Shown here piece after piece: positions 6,969-13,988 of a stretch of DNA of 29,736 bases. Position 1 is the first letter of the stretch. Each line of letters begins with the position of its first letter. Location of the stretch: contig UQKE01000026.1 in assembly GCA_900541555.1 (NCBI GenBank), positions 1-29,736 on the forward strand. Reading direction: 5' to 3'. The notes beneath the pieces are model-generated. The model had not been told where the DNA came from and did not search any database. It was given only the letters and a program-made list of their open reading frames with translations. Made by a program: the position numbers and the translations under genes. This DNA comes from an uncultured Porphyromonadaceae bacterium. GTDB taxonomy: Bacteria > Bacteroidota > Bacteroidia > Bacteroidales > Muribaculaceae.

Positions 6969-7759
6969 GCAAGTGTTGACGGGTCAATAATATCGGCTTC
7001 GAACGAATCGTCGTTCATCATTTCGGCATCGGCATCGGTTTGCGCCATATAGCCTACCTGCCCTTGTTGCTGCATCAGCTCGATGTCGCTCAACGATGCT
7101 CCGCCTGCCACGATGTCGATTGGTTGCAAATTGGCATCGGCTATCGCGTCGAAAATCATGTCGCCGTCGATATCGACCATATACATGTCCTCCCCATTTG
7201 CATCTTGCACGGCAAGAGTTGTCAGTCTTTCTCCATCGACCGTGTAGACATACGACACGTCGTTGATGTCGTTCACGGTGAGTTGCGCTTCCGCTGCATT
7301 GATATCGGTCGGATCGATCATTTCGGCAGCAAGCTCATCTTCGGCCACCACATTGGGATCGACTGTCGGCGCAGCAATAGTAGGAGTTTCTACCACTGCC
7401 GGCTCGACTGCCACCGGTTCCGGAGCGGGCATTTCTATGGGTTGCGGCTCCACGTAAGGCTCATCACCGGCAAGACCGGCAATTGCGTCGTGGGCATCAT
7501 TATCGACCGCACCTTCTGATGCAGGGGCAGCAGCGACCGTTTCTCGTCCGAAATCCAAATCAAGGTCGCCATTGACCACTGCGGCAGCCGTGGCACCTAT
7601 GGCAGCTCCGGCGGCGATCCCTGCGGCGGCAGATGCCACCATGCCGGATTTCGACGTTTTTTGATTCTCGTTTGCGTTTTCAACAAAAGCATTTTCGTTG
7701 ACTCTTCCGTCGAGTTGTATTTCGACAGCCGCCTCGGTGTTAGTCCTTTTAGTTTCCAT
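6965..7759 (-). CDS. Acidic protein with Gly/Ala-rich hydrophobic segment
   Basis: I do not recognise a named family in this 264-residue protein. The start METKRTNTEAAVE (7759) fits the promoter just upstream; an in-frame extension to 7807 would cross that promoter. Visible parts, in order, are a polar N-terminus, a glycine/alanine-rich hydrophobic stretch (SGMVASAAAGIAAGAAIGAT) that could insert in a membrane or form a glycine-zipper, a Pro/Val/Glu-rich linker, and an Asp-rich C-terminal part. The C-terminal part includes YVYTVDGERL and a DIDGDMIFD motif like a Ca-binding loop. It overlaps the FHA gene by 4 nt and is probably the first gene of the second transcript. The threonine-containing acidic stretches could be kinase substrates recognised by FHA domains, but that is a guess. 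Confidence 0.75.
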   Translation of the reverse strand: METKRTNTEAAVEIQLDGRVNENAFVENANENQKTSKSGMVASAAAGIAAGAAIGATAAAVVNGDLDLDFGRETVAAAPASEGAVDNDAHDAIAGLAGDEPYVEPQPIEMPAPEPVAVEPAVVETPTIAAPTVDPNVVAEDELAAEMIDPTDINAAEAQLTVNDINDVSYVYTVDGERLTTLAVQDANGEDMYMVDIDGDMIFDAIADANLQPIDIVAGGASLSDIELMQQQGQVGYMAQTDADAEMMNDDSFEADIIDPSTLA

Positions 7760-7786
7760 AATTGCTGGTTTTAATTGTTTCTGGCA

Positions 7787-7819
7787 CAAAGATAAAGAAG
7801 CGCGCATCCCTTATCCAAA
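7787..7819 (-). promoter_or_regulatory. Internal cluster promoter (TTTG-N21-TATCTTTG)
   Basis: On the minus strand TTTG (7816-7819) is followed after 21 bp by TATCTTTG (7787-7794), an exact match to the Bacteroidota -33/-7 consensus. The start would fall near 7780, about 20 nt before the acidic-protein ATG at 7759. It lies in the longest gap inside the cluster (7760-7893). Confidence 0.7.
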
Positions 7820-7893
7820 CATTTTTTGGCATATTGGATGAAGCCGTGGGGTTTCTGTACGAACCACCCCCTTTTCTTGTTTCGACAATCTTT

Positions 7894-8643
7894 CTACCAT
7901 TTGGCGAGAACCAAATCAAACGACTTCTTGGCGGCGATCAGCTGCGGATGTTGGCTGGTTTTTTCATTTCCGGATGCTACCATCAATTTGTTGAATTCTC
8001 GAATACGTTGCTGCACGTCGGCATAGATGTATTTAAACAATTCGATGACAGTCACTTCTCTGTTTCCGTCGCTGTCGGCTTTGCCTTGGATGCCTTTCAT
8101 GAGCGCTTGCGTCAGATAGCCGGCCCCGACCCAATCGGCAGCCTCCATCGACATTTCGTCGGGACGGCTGGAAAGGAAGAACACAATGTCTTTATCCGTA
8201 TTCTTCAAGTCGTTGGCAATCGACCCGGAAAAGCAAGCGTCGATAAAGCAAACTATTTCGTCGGCATCCGTAGATTCAAACAGTTGCGACAATTCGCTGT
8301 AATAAATAGGCCGGTCGTAAAGATAAATTTGCCCGTCCGAACCATGTCCGCTGAAATAAAACACAATGCGGTCGCCGCTTTGTGCGCGGTTGCATAAAGC
8401 GGTAAGCCCCGCCAAAACGTTTTCGCGCGTCGCATGGCGGCTGGTGAGCGTCGTGACATCCGGCGTTTGCGTTTTCATCACTTGGGCAAACGACATGGCA
8501 TCCTTTCCCGGGCGTTTCAAATCGGGGATTTCCGGATTTTCATAATCGGACACGCCTGCTGCAAGCACAAACGTGCGGCCTTCTGCCGGAAGCGCGGCCA
8601 AAAGCAAAAACGCAAAAAATGCAGATAAAAAGAATCGTTTCAT
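7894..8643 (-). CDS. Exported caspase-like (peptidase C14) protein
   Basis: The 249-residue protein starts with a signal peptide (MKRFFLSAFFAFLLLAALPA) and is otherwise one caspase/metacaspase p20-like domain. The core begins TFVLAAGVSDY. The catalytic His is in FYFSGHGSDG (H100) and the catalytic Cys in FIDACFSGS (C137). Caspase-family cysteine peptidases cut after Arg/Lys or Asp and often act in programmed responses. Here the signal peptide sends the enzyme out of the cytoplasm, where it could meet the Sel1 protein and the periplasmic TonB_C domain. The upstream FHA gene ends 33 bp before its start. No inhibitor or prodomain is visible. Substrates are unknown. Confidence 0.9.
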   Translation of the reverse strand: MKRFFLSAFFAFLLLAALPAEGRTFVLAAGVSDYENPEIPDLKRPGKDAMSFAQVMKTQTPDVTTLTSRHATRENVLAGLTALCNRAQSGDRIVFYFSGHGSDGQIYLYDRPIYYSELSQLFESTDADEIVCFIDACFSGSIANDLKNTDKDIVFFLSSRPDEMSMEAADWVGAGYLTQALMKGIQGKADSDGNREVTVIELFKYIYADVQQRIREFNKLMVASGNEKTSQHPQLIAAKKSFDLVLAKW

Positions 8644-8676
8644 TTTATTTGATTTATGAATTATACAACATAATGT

Positions 8677-9312
8677 TTATGAATGCGCCTTGCACGACAT
8701 GCAAATCTCTTTGCTTATCTCATAGTCGGTCAATGGACGGCCGCATCGGGGACAAACGAGAAACCGTTGTTGGCGTTCGTAAATCTTTTGCATCTTGTTT
8801 TTCCCCTGTACGAAAAAATTGTAAAGCGGCGGCAACAACATGCCGATGCGCAAAATCATCATTTGGATGCGTTGCTCGATGGCCGGAATAAACGTGATTC
8901 CTATGATCGCAACGGAAAGAAATATCTGTATGAGTCCCTTGTTGCGTGTCTGCGATTGGCAACGGTCGCGCTCTTTCCGAAAATCCTCTCGCCATTGGCG
9001 AATACGGGCAAATTCGTATGCGTAATTGTCGGGGTCGTCCTCTACGACGTGGTGCGCCATGAAAGAATACCCGTTGTTGCTCTCATCGCCAAGCCGGATG
9101 ACGGTATCTTCCTGTATGCCGATGCGGCTCACGCGCTGGTATTCGCCTTTTTCATCGCGCACGAAAGTGCCATTCGTGGAATTGAGATCTTCAAGCACCC
9201 ATTGCCCGCGATCGTCGATAATGATGCGTGCATGTTGGCGACTTACGCCTGCATTTTTAATGGGGAATTTCTGAGTGCCTTGTTTTCCTACTATGACTTC
9301 AAATGTTGCCAT
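8677..9312 (-). CDS. FHA-domain membrane protein with C-terminal zinc ribbon
   Basis: Starting at MATFEVIVGK (9312) the protein has 211 residues; a start at 9360 is possible but would overlap the LytTR gene. Residues 5-85 form a canonical FHA domain with SRQH (24-27) and LEDLNSTNGTF (40-50), so phosphothreonine binding is expected. A charged helix follows, then two hydrophobic spans (about 126-145 and 150-168), then a zinc ribbon with C187/C190 and C204/C207. Both ends should face the cytoplasm, making this a membrane-anchored phosphopeptide reader. It lies between the LytTR regulator and the caspase in the first transcript. Confidence 0.88.
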   Translation of the reverse strand: MATFEVIVGKQGTQKFPIKNAGVSRQHARIIIDDRGQWVLEDLNSTNGTFVRDEKGEYQRVSRIGIQEDTVIRLGDESNNGYSFMAHHVVEDDPDNYAYEFARIRQWREDFRKERDRCQSQTRNKGLIQIFLSVAIIGITFIPAIEQRIQMMILRIGMLLPPLYNFFVQGKNKMQKIYERQQRFLVCPRCGRPLTDYEISKEICMSCKAHS

Positions 9313-9337
9313 GCGTTTCGTATTTTCAGAGGTTGTT

Positions 9338-9736
9338 TTACTGTTTGGCTTCTTCGCCATGAAGTTTTGCCGCTTCCGCCACAAACCGTTTGCGAAGCAA
9401 TTCCTTGTAGGCTTTCAGCAACGACTTCGGCATGTCGAGCGTGTAGGAATGCGATTGGCAATCGGAAAGCGTCAGGCGTTGCTTCAACACATTAATGTGT
9501 GTCAAGAAATTTTGATTCACGATGAAGCTTCTTCCCAAACGAGCAAAAGGACTTTGCGTTTCGCGTGGCATCGTTTTGCGAATCAATTCTTCCATTTTCG
9601 ACAACCCGAGCGCCACAATCGTTTCCATCCCTTCGATGTAAACAATGCGCGTGTAGTTGCCGTCTGCCTGCATATAGGCGATTTTGTCCAGTTCCAATAC
9701 GACAAGCTCGTCACGGGAATTCACATATAATTTCAT
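9338..9736 (-). CDS. Orphan LytTR DNA-binding regulator
   Basis: This 132-residue protein is a LytTR domain alone. It has the start KLYVNSRDELVVLELDKIAYMQADGNYTRI with no receiver domain, the typical FARLGRSFIVNQNFLTHI segment, and the late strand LTLSDCQSHSYTLDMPKS. LytTR domains bind direct-repeat DNA sites. It is the first gene of the cluster and probably its transcriptional regulator. Without a receiver domain its activity must be set another way; the adjacent kinase/FHA system is the obvious candidate (inference). The next gene starts 25 bp after its stop. Confidence 0.9.
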   Translation of the reverse strand: MKLYVNSRDELVVLELDKIAYMQADGNYTRIVYIEGMETIVALGLSKMEELIRKTMPRETQSPFARLGRSFIVNQNFLTHINVLKQRLTLSDCQSHSYTLDMPKSLLKAYKELLRKRFVAEAAKLHGEEAKQ

Positions 9737-9750
9737 GTTGCTTCGGTATT

Positions 9751-9783
9751 ATTGCCGTAAAATTATAAAAAAATTGCGGCAAT
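9751..9783. repeat. Inverted repeat upstream of the LytTR gene
   Basis: ATTGCCG (9751-9757) and CGGCAAT (9777-9783) flank an A/T-rich core 15 bp upstream of the LytTR ATG. It could be an operator or an mRNA leader hairpin. No good -7 box is seen beside it. The remaining stretch to 9828 shows nothing else. Confidence 0.4.
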
Positions 9784-9827
9784 GATTTATTCGCATATAA
9801 AAATTTTGATGAATTGCGTCCGGCATG

Positions 9828-9948
9828 ACAAATTGAGCAAACTCTTTGTATTGCTCTCAACTTCTATCTTTGGATAAGATAAGCTGCATCTCGGAAAAAC
9901 AATTTCAAACAAGTTTGATTGTTCTTCACTCGGCTTGTGGTATCTTTA
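9828..9948 (+). repeat. Promoter-bearing repeat, decayed copy
   Basis: It shares with the next copy the order of palindromes: CAAATTGAGC/GCTC-like arm with TTTGTATTG, CTATCTTTGGATAAGATA, and AACAATTTCAAACAAGTTTGATTGTT, ending CTTCACTCGGCTTGTGGTATCTTTA. The final -7 box reads TATCTTTA instead of TATCTTTG, so promoter activity is probably weak or lost. It is directly followed by the intact copy. Confidence 0.8.
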
Positions 9949-9965
9949 AATAAGATAGGCTGCGT

Positions 9966-10096
9966 TTCGGCAATACAAATCGAGCAAGCTCTTTGTATTG
10001 CTCTCAACTTCTATCTTTCGATAAGATAGGCTGCGCCTCGGAATAACAATTTCAAACAAGTTTGATTGTTCTTCACTCGGCTTGCACTATCTTTGC
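9966..10096 (+). repeat. Promoter-bearing repeat, intact copy upstream of the thioesterase operon
   Basis: This is a ~130-bp element with three palindromes: CAATACAAATCGAGC-aa-GCTCTTTGTATTG, CTATCTTTCGATAAGATAG, and AACAATTTCAAAC-aa-GTTTGATTGTT. It ends CACTCGGCTTGCACTATCTTTGC. The same sequence occurs inverted at 22447-22581, and in a longer rearranged form at 16521-16768. Confidence 0.88.
10065..10095 (+). promoter_or_regulatory. Repeat-borne promoter for the thioesterase-ribH operon
   Basis: ATTG (10065-10068) and TATCTTTG (10088-10095) are 19 bp apart, matching the Bacteroidota consensus. The expected start near 10102 leaves a leader of about 46 nt to ATG 10148. Confidence 0.75.
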
Positions 10097-10147
10097 ATAT
10101 AGGTTCGCAGCGGTTTGGTTGTGGATCTGCTTAATAATTGCATAGAG

Positions 10148-10627
10148 ATGGAAAAAGAAGATTTGAAATTGGAAAACGCGCCTGCTTTTAGGCATTCCAT
10201 TCCGGTGCAGATGCGCTTCAACGATGCGGATGTGCTCGGTCATATCAATAATTCCGTATATTTTTCATATTACGATCTTGGAAAAACGGCATATTTCACT
10301 GCAATCCGCAAAACCGGCATAGATTGGAGTCGTCCGGATCTGGTGGCTGCCAACATCAATTGCAATTTTTATTCTCCGATGTATTTCGGCGAGCCGGTAT
10401 CGGTGGTGACGAGAGTGGAATGGATCCACGAGAAGAGCTTCAAGTTGCACCAGCGATTGATAAACGTGGTGACGAAGGAAATAAAGAGCGAATGCGAAAC
10501 AATCATGGTGGCTTACGATTCCGGTAATCGCACGGCGACGGCAATTCCGATGAAATTGGTAAAGTTGATATGCGAATACGAAGGCCGGAATTTGCTTGAA
10601 AGCAAAAAAGAAAAGACAGAACGATAA
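10148..10627 (+). CDS. Acyl-CoA thioesterase, 4HBT/hotdog family
   Basis: The 159-residue protein has the 4HBT signature near its start: RFNDADVLGHINNSVYFSYYD, with the catalytic-type Asp in NDAD and the GHINN loop. These enzymes hydrolyse acyl-CoA thioesters as single-domain hotdog dimers or tetramers. ATG 10148 (MEKEDLKLENAP) was chosen because the family fold begins soon after. A TTG at 10115 in the same frame is closer to the promoter but adds 11 unlike residues. The C-terminal end is lysine-rich. It is first in an operon with the KdsD-like gene 12 bp downstream. The acyl substrate cannot be told from sequence. Confidence 0.88.
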   Translation: MEKEDLKLENAPAFRHSIPVQMRFNDADVLGHINNSVYFSYYDLGKTAYFTAIRKTGIDWSRPDLVAANINCNFYSPMYFGEPVSVVTRVEWIHEKSFKLHQRLINVVTKEIKSECETIMVAYDSGNRTATAIPMKLVKLICEYEGRNLLESKKEKTER

Positions 10628-10639
10628 AAACATAAATCT

Positions 10640-11260
10640 ATGACAGACATATCGCAATGCATGCGCGACATTCTCGCGGCCGAAAGCAAGGCTGTGGCAT
10701 CCATACCGGTGACCGACGGCTATCGCCGCGCCGTGGAATTGATAGTGGAACAAGTGTGGAACAAGAAAGGGAAACTCATCACTTCCGGCATGGGCAAGGC
10801 AGGGCAAATCGCCATGAACATTGCCACGACTTTTTCATCGACGGGCATTCCTGCCGTGTTCCTTCATCCCAGCGAAGCGCAACATGGGGATTTGGGCGTC
10901 ATGCAAGGAAACGACATCATGCTGCTCCTTTCCAATTCCGGGAAAACACGCGAGATATTGGAGCTTGTCACATTGTCGAAGCGGCTGAACAATGAATTGA
11001 AAATCATCGTCGTTACCGGCAATGCCGACAGCGAATTGGCCCATATTGCGGATGTGTGCCTGTGGACCGGCGCGTCGCCGGAGGTTTGCCCGCTCGGGTT
11101 GACGCCGACCACGTCGACCACGCTGATGACTGTGATTGGCGACGTTTTGGTGGTCGGGACAATGAAAACCACCGGCTTTACAAAAGAGATGTACGCGTTG
11201 CGCCACCATGGCGGGTATCTTGGCAAAAAAAGCCGAGGAGAAAAGGAGGACGACAAATGA
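10640..11260 (+). CDS. KdsD/KpsF-like sugar-phosphate isomerase, SIS domain only
   Basis: This 206-residue SIS-domain protein closely follows the N-terminal half of arabinose-5-phosphate isomerase: ITSGMGKAGQIA, STGIPAVFLHPSEAQHGDLG, LSNSGKTREIL, and CPLGLTPTTSTTL, then RHHGGYLG. KdsD makes arabinose-5-phosphate for Kdo in lipopolysaccharide. The usual C-terminal CBS pair (about 120 residues) is absent, so it is a short form that may escape CBS-type regulation. The stop overlaps the PfkB-like gene as ATGA, suggesting the two proteins work together. Other SIS sugar isomerases are possible, but the HPSEAQHGDLG and CPLGLTPT motifs favour this family. Confidence 0.88.
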   Translation: MTDISQCMRDILAAESKAVASIPVTDGYRRAVELIVEQVWNKKGKLITSGMGKAGQIAMNIATTFSSTGIPAVFLHPSEAQHGDLGVMQGNDIMLLLSNSGKTREILELVTLSKRLNNELKIIVVTGNADSELAHIADVCLWTGASPEVCPLGLTPTTSTTLMTVIGDVLVVGTMKTTGFTKEMYALRHHGGYLGKKSRGEKEDDK

Positions 11261-12177
11261 GGAAAGTGATCGCCGTCGGGCAGTCGTGCATAGACATTGT
11301 CCATGTGGATTACAAACCGGCGATGTCCTATGTGGGCGGGCGAATCGCAAACATGGCTGCTTCTTTAAGCCGAGCCGGCGTGCCGGTAGAATATGTCAGC
11401 GAATGCGGCCAAGACAGCGTGGGCGACATGATTGTCGATTTTTTGCAAAGCAACGGCGTCGGAACAAAATCCGTGGACCGATTCACGGAAGGGCTTTCGC
11501 CGATATCGTTGATTTTTCGAGACGCGGAAGGACGCGAACGGTATTCGGAATACGTGAAATATCCAAAAACGAGATTCGATATTTTATGGCCGAAAATTGA
11601 GGAAGACGACATTGTCGTTTTCGGTTCTTATTTTTCCATCGACGAGAATGTGAGAAAACCTCTTTCGGAGTTTCTCGCCTATGCGCAAGAACGGAAAGCA
11701 TTGTTGGTTTACCTTCCGGGATTCCAGCCGGAATTGTGCAGCCGCATCACGCGCGTGATGCCTTATATTTTTGAAAATTTGGAAATGGCCGACATTGTGA
11801 TAGCACGCGAATCGGACATGGCAAAGATTTTCGAAAAAAGCGATTCTAAAAAATGCTACGACGAACATATCCGTTTTTACAGCCGGTATTTCCTTTTTTC
11901 AAACAACCAATACGATATATCGCTTTATGCTGACAATGCCGAGATACATCGCACCGCAGAGGCCAAGCCGACGAATGCGCTCGGATGGAACGCTTCGGTG
12001 TGTGCTGGGTTTGTCTACGGCCTCATCCAGTCGGGCATCGGGCGCGAATCGCTTGCCGAAGGTGATTGGAATCGGGTGGCCGACACGGCAATGGATTTTG
12101 CCGCCGACAGCGCGAAAAGCGGCGCAAATGTCATCACGACGGCTTTCGCCGGTTCTCTCGGAAACGATATGCGGTAA
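11257..12177 (+). CDS. PfkB-family carbohydrate kinase-like protein lacking the catalytic Asp
   Basis: The 306-residue protein starts at ATG 11257, overlapping the isomerase stop. It has the ribokinase/PfkB fold marks: an N-terminal [12 protein letters not shown] strand, the glycine motif [16 protein letters not shown] (26-41) and [15 protein letters not shown]. The C-terminal signature should read GAGDAF with Asp as catalytic base, but here it is G243-W-N-A246-S-V before CAGFVYGL. Asp is therefore replaced by Ala and the anion-hole glycine by Asn. It may be a pseudokinase, a sugar-binding partner of the isomerase, or an enzyme using another base. The frame is intact and the gene tightly packed, so it is not simply decayed. 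Confidence 0.85.
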   Translation: MRKVIAVGQSCIDIVHVDYKPAMSYVGGRIANMAASLSRAGVPVEYVSECGQDSVGDMIVDFLQSNGVGTKSVDRFTEGLSPISLIFRDAEGRERYSEYVKYPKTRFDILWPKIEEDDIVVFGSYFSIDENVRKPLSEFLAYAQERKALLVYLPGFQPELCSRITRVMPYIFENLEMADIVIARESDMAKIFEKSDSKKCYDEHIRFYSRYFLFSNNQYDISLYADNAEIHRTAEAKPTNALGWNASVCAGFVYGLIQSGIGRESLAEGDWNRVADTAMDFAADSAKSGANVITTAFAGSLGNDMR

Positions 12178-12194
12178 CAAAAAATTTCTCATAT

Positions 12195-12722
12195 ATGTCG
12201 ACACAATTGCAGAAAAACAAAAAGAAAGGGAAATTGCCCAAAATTCCCGATTTGCGAGTGGGCATCATCGTCGCGGAATGGAACGGACATATCACGGAAG
12301 CCCTGCTGAAAGGAGCTCTCGATGTGTTTGAGAAAGAAGGCTATTCGCAAAATTCCATTTTGGTAGACCATGTGCCCGGAACGGTGGAGCTGACTTTCGG
12401 GGCGGCTCGCATGATTAACATGCTGGACATTGATGCCATTATTGTCTTCGGATGCGTTATCCGTGGCGATACGCCTCACTTCGACTACGTGTGCCAAAGC
12501 GTAACGCAAGGCGTGACCACCCTCAATGCCGACGGGGATGTGCCCGTTATTTTTGGCGTGTTGACGGTCGACAATGAAGAGCAAGCACTCGAACGGGCAG
12601 GCGGGAAACTTGGCAACAAAGGCGCGGAAGCGGCAGAAACAGCCATAAAAATGGTTTACTACTCACTTCGATATTCTATCGAGCCGCCGGCAACGCCTTA
12701 CCACGGTTCGGCCCTATCGTAG
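12195..12722 (+). CDS. ribH: 6,7-dimethyl-8-ribityllumazine synthase
   Basis: The enzyme condenses 5-amino-6-ribitylamino-uracil with dihydroxybutanone phosphate, the penultimate step of riboflavin synthesis. The 175-residue protein carries the family motifs [24 protein letters not shown], the catalytic-site segment [15 protein letters not shown] with its His, and [17 protein letters not shown]. The N-terminus is a short lysine-rich extension ([10 protein letters not shown]) and the C-terminus is about 15 residues longer than the minimal fold. It is last in the thioesterase operon, 17 bp after the PfkB-like gene. Its last 9 nt overlap the end of purD on the other strand. Confidence 0.95.
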   Translation: MSTQLQKNKKKGKLPKIPDLRVGIIVAEWNGHITEALLKGALDVFEKEGYSQNSILVDHVPGTVELTFGAARMINMLDIDAIIVFGCVIRGDTPHFDYVCQSVTQGVTTLNADGDVPVIFGVLTVDNEEQALERAGGKLGNKGAEAAETAIKMVYYSLRYSIEPPATPYHGSALS

Positions 12723-13988
12723 ATCGAACCCGATGTCGCGTCGGAAATATTTGCCTTCGAAATTGATTTTTTCGATGGATGCAAACGATTGCGCCAATGC
12801 CTCGTCTTTTGTCGAGCCATAGGAACTCACGGCAAGCACACGGCCTCCGTTTGTGACGATATTGCCATCGGCTTGTTTGGTGCCGGCGTGGAATACGATG
12901 CTGTTCATCGCCGAATCGAGGCCTGCGATTTGCTTTCCTTTCTCATAATGCCCGGGATAGCCGGCCGACACCATCATGACTGTCACCGCATAACGCGGGT
13001 CGATTGCCATTTTGCGATCGGCAAGCGTGCCCGATGCCACGCCGTCGAGCAAATCGAGCAAGTCGCCATCGAGCCGGAGCATGACGACTTCTGTTTCCGG
13101 ATCGCCCATGCGCACATTGTATTCAATGACTAACGGATTTCCGTCGACGTTGATGAGACCGAAGAAAATGAAACCTTTGTAGACGAGATGTTCCTCTTTC
13201 AGCCCTTGTAAAGTGGGTTCGATTATCCGTGTTTTCACTTTTTCCATGAACGCTTCGTCGGCAAAGCTGACGGGCGAAACGGCACCCATTCCACCGGTGT
13301 TCAGCCCCTTGTCGCCTTCTCCGATGCGCTTGTAGTCTTTGGCGACGGGCAGCAATTTGTAGGAATTGCCGTCGGTCAGCACGAAAACGGAACATTCTAT
13401 GCCGGAAAGAAATTCTTCTATCACGACAGTGTCCGACGATTTTCCAAACATGCCGCCAAGCATTTCCCTAAGCGAGCGTTCGGCTTCGTCGAGCGTCGGC
13501 AAAATGAGCACGCCTTTGCCGGCTGCCAAACCGTCGGCTTTCAAGACGTAGGGAGCTTTCATTTCGTGGAGGAAGGCAATGCCGTCGTCGACGGTTGCCG
13601 CCGTCACGCTTAAATGGCGTGCCGTCGGGATCGCATGGCGCGACATGAATTCTTTGGCAAAATCCTTGCTTCCCTCCAATTGGGCTGCGTCTCCGGAAGG
13701 CCCGATCACCGGAATGGCCGGAGCTTCTGCAGCAAAATAATCGTAGATTCCTGCCACAAGCGGATCCTCATTGCCAACCACAATCATGGTGACGCCCTTT
13801 TCCGTGGCAAATTGTTTGAGCGCTGGGAAATCGAGCGGCGACAGCTGCACGTTTTCGCCATATTGCGAAGTGCCGCCGTTTCCGGGTGCGATGTATAACT
13901 TTTCCAATAGCGGGCTTTGGTTGATTTTCCAAGCCAATGCCGATTCGCGGCCGCCGGAACCGAGCAAGAGGACTGTATGTTTTTTCAT
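12714..13988 (-). CDS. purD: Phosphoribosylamine-glycine ligase
   Basis: This ATP-grasp enzyme joins phosphoribosylamine and glycine in step 2 of purine synthesis. The 424-residue length is normal. Key parts are [17 protein letters not shown] and APGNGG at the N-terminus, [15 protein letters not shown] in the ATP-grasp core, [14 protein letters not shown], and [11 protein letters not shown], then the metal-binding stretch [19 protein letters not shown] 13988 overlaps the methyltransferase stop as ATGA, placing it third in the cysE-methyltransferase-purD operon. Convergent with ribH. Confidence 0.97.
   Translation of the reverse strand: MKKHTVLLLGSGGRESALAWKINQSPLLEKLYIAPGNGGTSQYGENVQLSPLDFPALKQFATEKGVTMIVVGNEDPLVAGIYDYFAAEAPAIPVIGPSGDAAQLEGSKDFAKEFMSRHAIPTARHLSVTAATVDDGIAFLHEMKAPYVLKADGLAAGKGVLILPTLDEAERSLREMLGGMFGKSSDTVVIEEFLSGIECSVFVLTDGNSYKLLPVAKDYKRIGEGDKGLNTGGMGAVSPVSFADEAFMEKVKTRIIEPTLQGLKEEHLVYKGFIFFGLINVDGNPLVIEYNVRMGDPETEVVMLRLDGDLLDLLDGVASGTLADRKMAIDPRYAVTVMMVSAGYPGHYEKGKQIAGLDSAMNSIVFHAGTKQADGNIVTNGGRVLAVSSYGSTKDEALAQSFASIEKINFEGKYFRRDIGFDLR

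Noticed and set aside
7820..7893. Terminator after the caspase gene
   Set aside because: A GGGG/CCCC pairing is possible but short, imperfect and not followed by a T-run.
1309..9736. Type VI secretion regulatory island
   Set aside because: Kinase, phosphatase and FHA genes are present, but no tube, sheath, baseplate or ClpV genes occur in the window.
9828..10096. CRISPR array
   Set aside because: The repeats are two long, imperfect units with internal palindromes, without regular spacers and without cas genes.
12178..12194. FMN riboswitch controlling ribH
   Set aside because: Only 17 bp separate it from the upstream gene, and no RFN-element sequence is seen there or upstream of ribF.
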